A stretch of DNA of 64,000 bases from SG8-4 sp964598225 (GCA_964598225.1 CAZRBG010000006.1:62001-126000); one strand, 5' to 3'; positions 9,313 to 18,522 are shown, counted from the stretch's first letter. Notes: a model not told the origin generated them from the sequence alone. Numbers and translations are program-made.

Positions 9313-10280
9313 CCGGAATTCGAAGCGGCAGCGAATTGAACTCAGACAACAGTAAATTGAAAATTGCCGTGCTCGCTGGCGGCATCGGAGCCGAACGAGA
9401 GATCAGCATACAGAGCGGCCGGTGCGTTGCCGAGGCGTTGGAGCACGCCGGCTTCGACGTGGTGATGTCCGACATTCGACCTGACTGCCTCGACGCACTG
9501 GACGACGAAAGCATTGACGTGTTCTTTCCCGCCTTGCATGGCGAATTCGGCGAGGACGGCCAGGTCCAGCGGATACTCGAAGACAGATCGCTGATCTTCA
9601 CGGGCAGCGGCTCTGCGTCGAGTGAGCTGGCTTTCGACAAGATCGCAAGTAAGAATCTTTTCGACGATGCCGGGATCGACACCCCCGCAGCGGTTGAGTT
9701 CGGCCCCGAAACGGACCTCAGTTCGCTCGAAGAACAACTGTGCGGCTTTTCAGGAGGTTGCGTCGTCAAGCCTGTCAAGCAGGGAAGCAGTGTGGGGATC
9801 AGCATCGTTTCAAGTGCGAGTGAAGCCATTGAAGCCGCGGCGACGACTCTCAATGAATTCGGCGACTGCATGATCGAAGAATTCATCGCGGGCAGGGAAG
9901 TTACGGTTGGCATACTTGACGGGCGGGCGTTGCCGATCATCGAGGTGCGATCTAATAGCGGCTTTTACGACTACCATGCGAAATATATTGACGACCATAC
10001 GGAGTATCTGTTCGACACGATCGCAGAGCCGGCGGTGGCGGCCGGGGTCAGCAAGGCCGCGATCAACTGCTTCGAGATGCTGCGCTGCAGGCACTTTGCA
10101 AGGATTGATTTCGTTCTAAAGGACCGAACCGCCTATGTCCTGGAGGCAAACACGATCCCGGGCTTTACGAGTCATTCGCTTTTGCCCAAAGCGGCGGCAA
10201 AAGCGGGGCTTTCGATGAGCGATTTGTGCTCGAGAATCGTCCAGGCCGCCCGGTCATCACTGGCCGGACATCGAGCGTAG
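9309..10280 (+). CDS. ddl: D-alanine--D-alanine ligase
   Basis: About 323 residues of the ATP-grasp Ddl family: KIAVLAGGIGAEREISIQSG at the N-terminus, FPALHGEFGEDGQ, the FTGSGSASSELAFDK segment and the C-terminal LEANTIPGFTSHSLLP. It makes the D-Ala-D-Ala dipeptide for peptidoglycan. The probable start is GTG 9309, overlapping the murB stop as GTGA; a TTG just upstream is also in frame. Usual length and conserved motifs make the assignment firm. Confidence 0.95.
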   Translation: MTGIRSGSELNSDNSKLKIAVLAGGIGAEREISIQSGRCVAEALEHAGFDVVMSDIRPDCLDALDDESIDVFFPALHGEFGEDGQVQRILEDRSLIFTGSGSASSELAFDKIASKNLFDDAGIDTPAAVEFGPETDLSSLEEQLCGFSGGCVVKPVKQGSSVGISIVSSASEAIEAAATTLNEFGDCMIEEFIAGREVTVGILDGRALPIIEVRSNSGFYDYHAKYIDDHTEYLFDTIAEPAVAAGVSKAAINCFEMLRCRHFARIDFVLKDRTAYVLEANTIPGFTSHSLLPKAAAKAGLSMSDLCSRIVQAARSSLAGHRA

Positions 10281-10296
10281 GACAAAATACAAGAAA

Positions 10297-11250
10297 ATGG
10301 CAGCAAAAAAGAAAACAAGAAAAAGCAAGGCCGGAAAATCCCTGTTTTCGTTCGACTTTTTGAAGAGAAAAAAGAAAAGCACCAAGAAGGCAAGCTGGGT
10401 TGGACCGACCCTGCTGAGCTTTTTCAGGGTGGGGGCGGTTGTCTGTCTGCTCGGCGCGATAGCGGTGGGACTTCTGTTCCTTGAAGAGTACGTCAAAGGC
10501 ACCGCCGCGGGATCGAACAAGAAATTGTACCTCGAACTAGCAAATGTTCCGTCCTGGGTGGACAGCCGGCTCCAGAACAGGGTTCTCGACATTGCCGGAG
10601 GCAACGACGGCGATATTAGATTCGACGAGCAGGCCGCTCGAACCGTCCGGCGGAACATTGAGGAGCAGTTCGTCTGGCTGGGTGATGTTATGGTGCAGGC
10701 CCGTCCGGAGGTTCTCCGAATTGAGGGAAAATGGCGAAAACCGCTGGCATTGGTCAAATCCGGTGTAGACGAAAAATGCTATATTGACGCCGAACAGGTC
10801 GTGCTCGATTTTGTGCCGATGCCCGAGTTGCCGATTGTCGAGATTGTCGGGCTTTCGATGCAGCCGGAAATGCCGCCGCCGGGTAAGGTGTGGCGGGCTG
10901 AAGACCTCGAGGCCGCCATAACGATACTGGATCGGATGAATCAGTTGGACAGGTCGTTGACGCCGGACAAGCCGCTGCTGTTCGAAATCGGCTGTATCAA
11001 TGTGAGCAACTACAGCGGCCGAAAGGACAGCACGCAGCCGCACATAATGCTCTACAGCAAAGACAACATCGAGATTACCTGGGGAGCCGAATGGGGCAAG
11101 TGGCAACAGTACCTGGAGTCCACTGATGAGCAGAAACTGGCCAAGCTGTACGGCTACTACAAACAGCACGGCACGCTGTCGGTCGGTCCAAAGTACATCG
11201 TCTTGCACAATCCACAGGACAAAATCCCGCTGCCGATAGACAAGTATTAG
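10297..11250 (+). CDS. FtsQ-like divisome/cell-wall cluster membrane protein
   Basis: 317 residues: a very basic N-terminal tail of about 37 residues, a single transmembrane segment (about 38-62, LLSFFRVGAVVCLLGAIAVGLLFL) and an extracytoplasmic domain. This bitopic layout and the position right after murC-murB-ddl are those of FtsQ, the divisome scaffold. Sequence similarity to the POTRA/FtsQ domains is weak by eye (RRNIEEQFVWLGDVMVQARP, VEIVGLSM), so the name rests on topology and context. It ends overlapping the convergent YkgJ gene by 4 nt. No ftsA or ftsZ follows. Confidence 0.55.
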   Translation: MAAKKKTRKSKAGKSLFSFDFLKRKKKSTKKASWVGPTLLSFFRVGAVVCLLGAIAVGLLFLEEYVKGTAAGSNKKLYLELANVPSWVDSRLQNRVLDIAGGNDGDIRFDEQAARTVRRNIEEQFVWLGDVMVQARPEVLRIEGKWRKPLALVKSGVDEKCYIDAEQVVLDFVPMPELPIVEIVGLSMQPEMPPPGKVWRAEDLEAAITILDRMNQLDRSLTPDKPLLFEIGCINVSNYSGRKDSTQPHIMLYSKDNIEITWGAEWGKWQQYLESTDEQKLAKLYGYYKQHGTLSVGPKYIVLHNPQDKIPLPIDKY

Positions 11251-11687
11251 CTGCCAGTGAAAGTGTTTAGTGCCGTTGCGAGATCGAGATAGCGGTAAGG
11301 AATCTTGAAATCTGTGCAAATCGATTTGAACCTGTTCAGAACGGATTCACTTAACCGGCTCTGAAAATCTGCATCTCCCTTGCAGTAAAATATCCTGCAG
11401 CCGGCAAAACGGTGTTTGTGGATGCTGCACCTGCCGTCAATATTATAGGGACAACGTCCCGAAGGCATTGCCTTGATATTCTCAGATCCAAGCTTTTCTT
11501 TCAAGTAAATCAGCTCAGGCGGAGTGACGAACAAGCGGTGGTCGAACTTACGGAAATCGCAGCAGTCTCCACAAGCTTCACAGTCACCGGCCAGCTTGCC
11601 GCTGTGGCTGATCTGCAATTCGAGCCGGGCATAGACCTCGGCTACTTTTTCGAGCAGCCGGTCGTCGATTCTTTGTCCTGCCACCAT
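11247..11687 (-). CDS. YkgJ-family Cys-cluster protein (second of a tandem pair)
   Basis: 146 residues with the pattern CEACGDCCDFRKFD near the N-terminus, then GRCPYNIDGRCSIHKHRFAGCRIFYC, the Cys arrangement of the YkgJ/UPF0153 family, thought to bind a metal (Zn or Fe-S); no reaction is established. ATG 11687 has an AAAGGTG ribosome site; the frame continues upstream but that part overlaps the preceding gene. It overlaps the upstream YkgJ paralogue by 46 nt, so the two are likely co-translated. Confidence 0.8.
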   Translation of the reverse strand: MVAGQRIDDRLLEKVAEVYARLELQISHSGKLAGDCEACGDCCDFRKFDHRLFVTPPELIYLKEKLGSENIKAMPSGRCPYNIDGRCSIHKHRFAGCRIFYCKGDADFQSRLSESVLNRFKSICTDFKIPYRYLDLATALNTFTGS

Positions 11688-12112
11688 TTTTTGCACCTTT
11701 TGATCCTTTCGATTTCCTCGAAGCTGTAAAGCCGGCCTCGGTTGATGCCGGGGCACTTTTGAGCCGCCTTGTTCCACGCGCCGGGACTTTTCAGATTCTC
11801 CGGCCAGAACGGCCAGCTCCGGCACTGACTCGGCCGAACCGGATATATCTCACAGCCGCTCTTCCCGGCACGGTCGGTCAGAAATATGCAGTCCTTAGTT
11901 ATCGGCTTTTCGATAATCGTAGTCCGCAGACCAACGCGCCTCGTGAACCTCCGCCGCAACTGATCGGTCGTCAACTTCAGATGCTCGGCGATAAACTCAA
12001 CTTCCTGCCTGGTGACCCAAATATACCCCTCCCCCGGCCCCGAGCAACAGGCCCCACACTCCACGCATTCAAAATGCAATCCGCCAATATACCAGGGAGT
12101 TCGATTACTCAT
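11642..12112 (-). CDS. YkgJ-family Cys-cluster protein (first of a tandem pair)
   Basis: 156 residues with FECVECGACCSGPGEGYIWVT near the N-terminus and CIFLTDRAGKSGCEIYPVRPSQCRSWPFWPE in the middle, the hallmark Cys spacing of YkgJ-type proteins. Function in this family is unproven. It begins 1 nt after the stop of the HEPN gene, so MNT, HEPN and both YkgJ genes form one minus-strand operon; whether that reflects a shared role or simple insertion is unclear. Confidence 0.82.
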   Translation of the reverse strand: MSNRTPWYIGGLHFECVECGACCSGPGEGYIWVTRQEVEFIAEHLKLTTDQLRRRFTRRVGLRTTIIEKPITKDCIFLTDRAGKSGCEIYPVRPSQCRSWPFWPENLKSPGAWNKAAQKCPGINRGRLYSFEEIERIKRCKKWWQDKESTTGCSKK

Positions 12113-12113
12113 C

Positions 12114-12494
12114 CTACAAATCTGATCTCAACCACTCTGCAACCCGGTCAACAAATGCTTCTGCGCTTTCAAATGCGTTGCGGGCATTATCTTCTGTTAT
12201 CGAAAAATTTGACTCGTAGTCACCAAGTTGCCTTTCGCCAAAGACAATATTCAGGTCTCTACCCATTTGTTTGTCGAATATTCCTGTTTTCACAAAATAT
12301 CGACCAAATGCGGAAATTACAGCTTTGTGCGAAGAAAAAGACATTTCCTTTTTAAGAAGCCCCGCCTCAGCCGCATAAAACATGGCATAATATGAACGTG
12401 AAACCGCAGAGTCATAATCACCGTCATCAATCAATAGTTGCGCACTTTTCAAATATCTACGAGCCTTTTCAATAAGAGCTTCAATCTGGCTCAT
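12114..12494 (-). CDS. HEPN-domain protein (MNT/HEPN module)
   Basis: 126 residues, all helical in appearance, with the typical HEPN opening ALIEKARRYLKSAQLLIDDGDYDSAVSRSYYAMFYAAEAGL. HEPN proteins paired with an MNT nucleotidyltransferase act as toxin or target in toxin-antitoxin modules, where the MNT partner AMPylates the HEPN protein. A clear RX4-6H ribonuclease motif is not visible, so this may be a minimal HEPN lacking RNase activity. The start overlaps the end of the MNT gene by 4 nt. The pair is AT-richer than its surroundings. Confidence 0.85.
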   Translation of the reverse strand: MSQIEALIEKARRYLKSAQLLIDDGDYDSAVSRSYYAMFYAAEAGLLKKEMSFSSHKAVISAFGRYFVKTGIFDKQMGRDLNIVFGERQLGDYESNFSITEDNARNAFESAEAFVDRVAEWLRSDL

Positions 12495-12808
12495 ACAACT
12501 ATCCCTTCCTTACGGACGTTTATGAGCAAAGGACTTTCGATTTTGTCGAAATTACTTTCGGAGACCGGATATACCGTTATTAAAACATTATGTTCAAGAT
12601 TCAAATCCGTGAATATATCAGCCATCTTTTCTATTTCTTCGCAGGGATCAACCATCCCCGAAAGCACAACCGCCAGATCGATGTCCGAATGTTCGTCATT
12701 GGCCTGACCTCGTGCATAAGAGCCATAAAGAACAACCTTGTTAAGCCGCCGTCCATAAAGCTCGGCTATCTGCTTTTTGAATTCTTTAATTATCTGCTCT
12801 ATTTGCAT
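12491..12808 (-). CDS. MNT-type nucleotidyltransferase (antitoxin-like partner of HEPN)
   Basis: 105 residues of the minimal nucleotidyltransferase family. The active-site pattern GSYARGQANDEHSDIDL is present, with 11 rather than the usual 10 residues between GS and the first Asp of DXD. A third acidic residue may lie in the following strand. In MNT/HEPN modules this protein transfers nucleotides to the HEPN partner. It is first in the minus-strand operon that continues with HEPN and two YkgJ genes. Confidence 0.85.
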   Translation of the reverse strand: MQIEQIIKEFKKQIAELYGRRLNKVVLYGSYARGQANDEHSDIDLAVVLSGMVDPCEEIEKMADIFTDLNLEHNVLITVYPVSESNFDKIESPLLINVRKEGIVV

Positions 12809-12880
12809 ATTTTATGCCCGGACTTGTTGTTTTCTTTCTTCGCTTAAGTTATTCTCGAAAAAACTTATCGACTACCTCCC

Positions 12881-12914
12881 TGTCTGGATTCCTGCTTTCG
12901 CAGGAATGACAGAC
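12881..12914. repeat. Dispersed palindromic repeat (WIPAFAGMT type)
   Basis: Imperfect palindrome with an 8-bp perfect stem ATTCCTGC/GCAGGAAT around a TTTC loop and an outer GTCT/AGAC pairing. Translated, it gives the peptide WIPAFAGMT, a signature of a short palindromic repeat seen between genes in many unrelated bacterial genomes. It lies between the ends of ilvD and the start of the MNT gene and could also work as a transcript-end hairpin. Confidence 0.7.
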
Positions 12915-12935
12915 GAGAGCGCAGATGTCTCGTTC

Positions 12936-14603
12936 TCACCATTTCAAGACGGCGCCGGTATCGGCGCTGGTTGCCATTGAAGCGTATTTTCCGAGGCTGC
13001 CGTAGGTTATTCTTGGCTTGGGGGCGGTCCAGTTTTTTCTGCGCTCGGCGAGTTCTTCGTCGGACAGCTTAACGTTCAGGCTGTTGTTGGGGATATCGAC
13101 TTCGATTATGTCGCCGTCTTTGAGCAGTCCAATGGGGCCTCCTACGGCAGCTTCCGGGCTGATGTGGCCTATGCAGGCGCCTCGCGTGCCGCCGCTGAAC
13201 CTGCCGTCTGTGATCAGCGCCACCGACTCGCCCAAGCCGGCGCCGGCGATATAGCTCGTGGGGCTGAGCATCTCCTGCATGCCGGGACCGCCCTTGGGGC
13301 CTTCGCGGCGAATCACAACGACGTCGCCGGCTTTGACCTTACCCGCCAGAATGCCATCGCAGGCATCTTCCTGGCTCTCGAAGATCACCGCAGGGCCGCT
13401 GTGGGTGAGCATCTCGGGGGCGACGCCGGCAGTCTTAACTACGCTGCCTTGCGGCGCCAGGTTGCCGGTAAGAATGGACAGGCCGCCGGTCTTAGAGTAC
13501 GCATTGTCGAGCGAACGGATCACGTCGGCGTTTGTCGATTTTGCTTCGGTGACGTTCTCGCCCAGAGTTTGCCCGCTTACGGTTATGCAATTGGTATTGA
13601 GCAGGCCGTCAAGCTTGTTTATCTCGTTCAGTATCGCACTTATGCCGCCTGCCGCGTCTACGTCCTCCACGTGGTATTCACAAGAGGGCGCCACTTTGCA
13701 GATATTGGGGCATTTGGCCGATATCTCGTTGATTCGTTCGAGATCGTACTCGATCCCCGCCTCGCTTGCCAGCGCCAGCGTGTGCAGGACGGTATTCGTA
13801 GAACCGCCCATCGCCATGTCCAGCGCCAAAGCGTTATCCAGTGAATCGTGGGTGATTATGTCCAGCGGTTTTATGTCCTTTTCAACGAGGGTCATTATTT
13901 TTCTGCCCGCTTCGGTGTAAAGCTCCCGGCGCTTCGGATCGACAGCCAGAATCGTGCCGTTACCGGGCAGAGCCATTCCGATAGCCTCGCAAAGACAGTT
14001 CATCGAGTTGGCGGTGAACATCCCCGAACAGCTACCTTGCGCCGGACAGGCCGTGCGTTCGAGTTCGGCCAGATCATCTTCGGTAATCTTGCCGGCGTTG
14101 AATTCCGCGACGCCCTCGAATATGCTTATAAGATCGATGGCTTTGCCGTTTTTCGTCCTGCCCGCGGCCATCGGACCGCCGGAGACGAAGATTGTGGGGA
14201 TATTGAGCCTGACCGCAGCCATCAGCATCCCCGGGACTACCTTATCACAGTTGGGGATGCAGATAAGCCCGTCGAAGCAGTGGGCTCTTCCCATGGTCTC
14301 TACCGAATCGGCGATAATCTCGCGAGAAGCAAGAGAGTACTTCATGCCGGTATGGCCCATTGCGATGCCGTCGCAGACCGCAATGGTATTGAACTCGAAC
14401 GGCGCCCCGCCGGCGGCACGGACGGCGTCCTTAACCACTTCGGCCACCTTGTTCAGGTGCCTGTGGCCCGGCACAATTTCGCAGAAGCTGTTGGCCACCC
14501 CGATGAACGGCTTATCGATGTCGGCGTCATTTAGTCCACACGCATGAAGCAGGCCCCGATGCGGCGCCCGCTGAAAGTCCTTCTTTACCGTGTCGCTTCT
14601 CAT
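12936..14603 (-). CDS. ilvD: Dihydroxy-acid dehydratase IlvD
   Basis: 555 residues of the IlvD/Edd family. Fe-S ligand candidates are seen in VANSFCEIVPGH, ICIPNCDKVVPGM and ACPAQGSCSGMFTANSM; the C-terminal half has LTDGRFSGGTRGACIGHISPEA. The enzyme dehydrates 2,3-dihydroxy-isovalerate and -methylvalerate in valine/isoleucine synthesis. ATG 14603 (MRSDTVKKDFQRAPHRGLL) is preferred over the longer frame because family members begin this way. No other ilv gene is adjacent. Confidence 0.96.
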   Translation of the reverse strand: MRSDTVKKDFQRAPHRGLLHACGLNDADIDKPFIGVANSFCEIVPGHRHLNKVAEVVKDAVRAAGGAPFEFNTIAVCDGIAMGHTGMKYSLASREIIADSVETMGRAHCFDGLICIPNCDKVVPGMLMAAVRLNIPTIFVSGGPMAAGRTKNGKAIDLISIFEGVAEFNAGKITEDDLAELERTACPAQGSCSGMFTANSMNCLCEAIGMALPGNGTILAVDPKRRELYTEAGRKIMTLVEKDIKPLDIITHDSLDNALALDMAMGGSTNTVLHTLALASEAGIEYDLERINEISAKCPNICKVAPSCEYHVEDVDAAGGISAILNEINKLDGLLNTNCITVSGQTLGENVTEAKSTNADVIRSLDNAYSKTGGLSILTGNLAPQGSVVKTAGVAPEMLTHSGPAVIFESQEDACDGILAGKVKAGDVVVIRREGPKGGPGMQEMLSPTSYIAGAGLGESVALITDGRFSGGTRGACIGHISPEAAVGGPIGLLKDGDIIEVDIPNNSLNVKLSDEELAERRKNWTAPKPRITYGSLGKYASMATSADTGAVLKW

Positions 14604-14701
14604 AATCCGGTTTCTCCAACTTTGTCCAGCAAAACTCCACAACTAATACGATCAAAAATATCATTCTATCCGCTGGCAACCCTCGAATAAAGAGAAATCG
14701 G

Positions 14702-14729
14702 TTGTTTCAAGAAGAACAAGACATATAAT
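14702..14729 (+). promoter_or_regulatory. Candidate sigma-70-type promoter for the lipoprotein-HIT-dGTPase run
   Basis: TTGTTT at 14702-14707 and a perfect TATAAT at 14724-14729 with a 16-nt spacer, about 48 nt before the ATG at 14777. It lies in the only gap between ilvD (divergent) and this gene. Confidence 0.55.
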
Positions 14730-14776
14730 GACTTGTTAGAATTGTCGCTAAAAGAGTACTTTTGGGAGAATCGAAG

Positions 14777-15772
14777 ATGAAGTTAATCGGAATCTACAGT
14801 TTGACTTTTGCCGTCACGGCAGGCACGTTTCTGCTCGCGGGCGGCTGCCCGGCCCCTACGAGAAGAGAGCCTGTTGTGGTCGATCAGCGGGATGAATCCG
14901 TGAAGTTGGCTCTGAAATTCGATCCGGGGGACTCGACGACCTACAAGGTGGGGCTGGAAACCGGCAAGAGGGTTGAATGGGAAGGCCAGGCGCCGCGTCC
15001 GAAGGGTTTTCAGGGAGGGCATACCAGCAACGAGATGGAGATGACCTTTTCACAGCAAATCGAGAACATCGGAGATCAGGGCAATGCCGTAGCCAAAATC
15101 ACCATTGAAAGTCTCAAGTATATTACGACGATCAAGGATAAGACAGTTCTCGATTTCGACAGTTCGAAAGAGGCCGCCGACAACCACGCTCTGAACAAAC
15201 TGATCGGCCAAAGCTATACGATCGAGATCACGCCGTCGGGCGAAGTATCGAGGGTCATCGACACAAATGATGCTCTGGCTGCGGCTTCGGGCGACAAGAC
15301 CGCTGTCGCGCTGCTTTCGGCCGAGGCGATAAAACAGCGGCACTCGATCCCGGCTTTGCCCCCGACCGATGAGAACCCAATACGCACCGGAGAGGACTGG
15401 AGTAACTTCGAGAGCGTTTCCTTCGACATGATGGGAGCAAAATCGTTCGAGAGGATATACATACTCGACCGGATTGAAGACGAGGCCGGCCACAGGATCG
15501 CGCTAGTAGAGATGGAAGCCTTTCCCTCGGCGGAGAAGGCAAAGGAGTCGCACAAGGAACAGACCGCCGGCGTGCTTTCTAACATGTTCGACAATAAAGC
15601 AGAATATGCGGGCGAGATGAAGCTGGATCTGAGCGACGGCAAGGTGGCTGCATACCGCGAAAACCTCGTAGTTCAATGGTTCATAGTCGATCCGAATCCC
15701 AAGAAGGACGAACTGCCCGCGGCGTTGAAGATGGCGGCGACGCGATCTTTCAGCCTGGAACAAATTAATTAG
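14777..15772 (+). CDS. Lipoprotein, DUF6263-like
   Basis: 331 residues with a signal sequence and lipobox (TFLLAGGC), so a lipid-anchored envelope protein. Features include KLALKFDPGDSTTYKVGLETGK at the start of the mature protein and alternating beta-strand-like segments such as YTIEITPSGEVSRVIDTNDAL, reminiscent of DUF6263 proteins. Function unknown. ATG 14777 follows a GGGAG ribosome site at the right distance. Its closest companion is the next gene, which has the same architecture. Confidence 0.7.
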   Translation: MKLIGIYSLTFAVTAGTFLLAGGCPAPTRREPVVVDQRDESVKLALKFDPGDSTTYKVGLETGKRVEWEGQAPRPKGFQGGHTSNEMEMTFSQQIENIGDQGNAVAKITIESLKYITTIKDKTVLDFDSSKEAADNHALNKLIGQSYTIEITPSGEVSRVIDTNDALAAASGDKTAVALLSAEAIKQRHSIPALPPTDENPIRTGEDWSNFESVSFDMMGAKSFERIYILDRIEDEAGHRIALVEMEAFPSAEKAKESHKEQTAGVLSNMFDNKAEYAGEMKLDLSDGKVAAYRENLVVQWFIVDPNPKKDELPAALKMAATRSFSLEQIN

Positions 15773-15782
15773 GGAAGAAACG

Positions 15783-16781
15783 GTGTTGCGACTCGTAGGA
15801 TTATTTGCTCTGACGGCTACTATACTGGCTGTTCTGACCGGATGCGTGCCGAGGGACGGCATAAAACCATCGTCGGACACCAACCGGGCGGTTCTGACCG
15901 TAGATTTCAAGCCCGGCGAGATTCTAAGATACCGGTTCGTTTCGAGCAGGGATATAACAATCGGCTGGGATATGCCGCGCGAAGCTTCGCGACCGGGCGA
16001 TAATGCCGCCGACAGGTTTTCCGAGTCACTGGAAGTCGTCATGACCTACAAGCCCGTTGAAGTTGATCCTTACGGTCTCGTGAAGCTTGAGGCTACTTGT
16101 GAATCGGTAAAAGTTTCGCAATCAAAGGGGCCGCGAAATGACGCTGTGGAGCATCTGGCCGGAAAGACTTTCACCCTTACAGTCGGGCCGACCGGCGGGA
16201 TTGAGGATTATTCCCAACTTGATAAACTGCTAAAAGAGATCGGAGAGAAAGCATTCCGCACCGATGCCAAAGGCGGCCGCATCAAAGACCCGGAAATGAT
16301 AGGTGACTTTGTCGCAACGCAGTGGTTCCTGTGGGACTCCGTTTCCAGCATAGAAAAACAGTCCAAAGGCGTCAAAGTCGGCGAGAGCTGGAAATCGAAG
16401 CTGTCGGTGCCGACTCCGATGGTGTCGCGCGAAGCACGCGACGTTACTTATACACTCGAGGAAATCCGCCCGGGTGAAAATGGCCGACTCGCAGTGATTA
16501 CCAGCTCCTACGAGGCCGCGGACTCGGTCCCGCGAAGCTGGCCTATACCTTATTGGGGCAGCTTTCAGATGAAAGGCCCGTTCGGCTTTTACAGAAATTA
16601 TCAAGTCCTGAGCCTGCACGGGCAAGGCGAAGAGTTGTTCAACATAGACGCCGGGCGGATCGAGCGATACAATCAGCAGTACGAACTCAAACTGAGCGCT
16701 TCTTTAATGCTGCCTCTGCCCGGAGCGAATCCGAAGATAACGATCAATCAGAAACTGACGATGAAACTGCTTGAGGATTGA
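15783..16781 (+). CDS. Lipoprotein related in layout to its upstream neighbour
   Basis: 332 residues; GTG start 15783, 10 nt after the previous stop. The signal peptide ends in a lipobox (AVLTGC). The mature part parallels the preceding protein: LTVDFKPGEILRYRFVSSRD at the start, a middle segment AGKTFTLTVGPTGGIEDYSQLD corresponding to GQSYTIEITPSGEVSRVID, and a final strand-rich region. The two are likely old tandem duplicates acting at the same envelope site. No enzymatic motif is evident. Confidence 0.7.
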   Translation: MLRLVGLFALTATILAVLTGCVPRDGIKPSSDTNRAVLTVDFKPGEILRYRFVSSRDITIGWDMPREASRPGDNAADRFSESLEVVMTYKPVEVDPYGLVKLEATCESVKVSQSKGPRNDAVEHLAGKTFTLTVGPTGGIEDYSQLDKLLKEIGEKAFRTDAKGGRIKDPEMIGDFVATQWFLWDSVSSIEKQSKGVKVGESWKSKLSVPTPMVSREARDVTYTLEEIRPGENGRLAVITSSYEAADSVPRSWPIPYWGSFQMKGPFGFYRNYQVLSLHGQGEELFNIDAGRIERYNQQYELKLSASLMLPLPGANPKITINQKLTMKLLED

Positions 16782-16783
16782 GT

Positions 16784-17332
16784 ATGGAACGAAATAACCT
16801 GTGGGCGCCGTGGCGGATCGCATACATACAGGGTCTGGACAAAAAGCCCGATGAGGCGGGCGAAAAAGAAAGAAATAACAAAGATGACGGCTGTTTCATC
16901 TGCCGCAGCTTGAAACACCCCGAGGAGTTCGACAAGAATCTGGTGCTCTGGCGCTCGGAACATAACATCGTAATCCTTAATCGCTATCCCTACAATAACG
17001 GGCATCTTCTCATAGCGCCTGTTCGGCACATTCCCGATCTCAGCGAAGCGGCCGACAGCGAATTGCTGGAACTGACAAAGCTGATCAGGGAAACGCAAAA
17101 AGCTCTGTCGCTGGCGATCGAGCCTCACGGTTTTAACGTCGGCATGAACTTCGGCCGATGCGGCGGCGCCGGTCTGCCGGGGCACCTGCACGTTCACGTC
17201 GTGCCTCGCTGGAACGGCGACACGAACTTCATGCAGGTCTGCAGCGACACCGATGTCATCAGCCAGAGCCTTTGCGAACTTCTCGACCTGCTGAAGAAAG
17301 TGAGCGAAGAGCACAACCTGCCGGGCCTGTAA
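16784..17332 (+). CDS. HIT-family nucleotide hydrolase/phosphorylase
   Basis: 182 residues. The histidine triad is GHLHVHVVPRW, and the N-terminal WAPWRIAYI plus CFIC and NRYPYNNGHLLIAP segments match the bacterial HIT group related to Ap4A phosphorylase. It should act on dinucleoside polyphosphates or similar nucleotides through the central His. ATG 16784 is favoured; a TTG two codons upstream overlaps the previous stop. It follows the lipoprotein with essentially no gap and precedes the dGTPase by 34 nt, a nucleotide-metabolism pairing. Confidence 0.9.
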   Translation: MERNNLWAPWRIAYIQGLDKKPDEAGEKERNNKDDGCFICRSLKHPEEFDKNLVLWRSEHNIVILNRYPYNNGHLLIAPVRHIPDLSEAADSELLELTKLIRETQKALSLAIEPHGFNVGMNFGRCGGAGLPGHLHVHVVPRWNGDTNFMQVCSDTDVISQSLCELLDLLKKVSEEHNLPGL

Positions 17333-17366
17333 AAGAAATCTTTTATCCAAATCTGAAATACGAGAA

Positions 17367-18461
17367 ATGTCTGAAAAACTGAATCGTTATGCAGTAACAA
17401 TTGAAAACAGTCGGGGCCGAGCTTATCCGGAACAACCACATCCGTACCGTTCGGATTTCGAGCGAGACCGCGATCGCATAATACACTGCTCGGCCTTCCG
17501 CAGACTTGAGGGCAAGTCGCAGGTTTTCACACCGGGGCTGGATGACTATTACAGGACCCGCCTGACTCACAGCATCGAGGTGTCGCAGATAGGAAGAACT
17601 CTGGCAAAAGGGCTCGGCGTCAACGAAAGTCTCACCGAAGCGATATGCCTGGCACACGATCTGGGACACTCGCCGTTCGGGCATAACGGCGAAAGAGTGC
17701 TCGACGAGCTTATGGCCGAATACGGCGGCTTCGAGCACAACCGGCAGACTCTTCGCATCGTCAATCTGCTCGAGCATCCGTACCCGGGCTTCATGGGATT
17801 GAACCTCATGTACGAAACCAGGCTCGCTCTGGCGAGGCATCGCAGCACTTATGACGAGCCGGTTGGTGACGACTTCGAGGAAAAAAACTGCTCGCTCGAA
17901 GGCCAGATCGCGGGCCTGGCCGACCGCATCGCGTACGATTGCCACGATCTCGAAGACGGACAGCGAGCCAGACTGATTGGGATCGAACAACTTAAAGACG
18001 TCAGAATTTTCGACAAGACAGAAAGGCAAATCAACGCCGAACAGATCGAAGACAGGACTCTCCGCAGAACGAGAACGGCTAAGAAAATCATCGACAAGCT
18101 CGTCGGCGATTGCCTTGAAACGAGCAGACAAACTCTCGCGGAAACGAAACCTCAGACCGTCGAGGACATATACGCCCGCAGTGACAATCTGATCATGCTC
18201 TCGGCCGAGCGCCGGGTCGAACTGGCCGAACTCGAAAAATTCCTCCTGCAGAATTTCTACCGGCACGAGACTCTTATCCAAACGGCCGGCAAAGTTAGAT
18301 CGTGGCTCGAGCAACTTTTCACAAACTTATGCCGACAGCCCGATCTTATGCCGGGCTACTTTCAGCGCTTCATACCCGAACAGGGCCTGCAAAGAACCGT
18401 CTGCGACTATATCGCCGGAATGACCGACAGATTTTGTCTGAAAATGCTCGACGAATTATAA
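17367..18461 (+). CDS. dgt: Deoxyguanosinetriphosphate triphosphohydrolase-like protein
   Basis: 364 residues of the HD-domain dGTPase family. Motifs are FRRLEGKSQVF, the first metal His in RTRLTHSIEVSQIGR, and HDLGHSPFGHNGERVLDEL carrying the HD pair. These enzymes release tripolyphosphate from dNTPs. Length is that of the shorter subfamily (about 360-390 residues). It terminates the plus-strand run begun at 14.7 kb. Confidence 0.93.
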   Translation: MSEKLNRYAVTIENSRGRAYPEQPHPYRSDFERDRDRIIHCSAFRRLEGKSQVFTPGLDDYYRTRLTHSIEVSQIGRTLAKGLGVNESLTEAICLAHDLGHSPFGHNGERVLDELMAEYGGFEHNRQTLRIVNLLEHPYPGFMGLNLMYETRLALARHRSTYDEPVGDDFEEKNCSLEGQIAGLADRIAYDCHDLEDGQRARLIGIEQLKDVRIFDKTERQINAEQIEDRTLRRTRTAKKIIDKLVGDCLETSRQTLAETKPQTVEDIYARSDNLIMLSAERRVELAELEKFLLQNFYRHETLIQTAGKVRSWLEQLFTNLCRQPDLMPGYFQRFIPEQGLQRTVCDYIAGMTDRFCLKMLDEL

Positions 18462-18522
18462 ACATGGCCTTGACATGTTCAAGTTAAGGACAGACCGGAA
18501 CACCAGGCGGCCCGTAGTCGAA

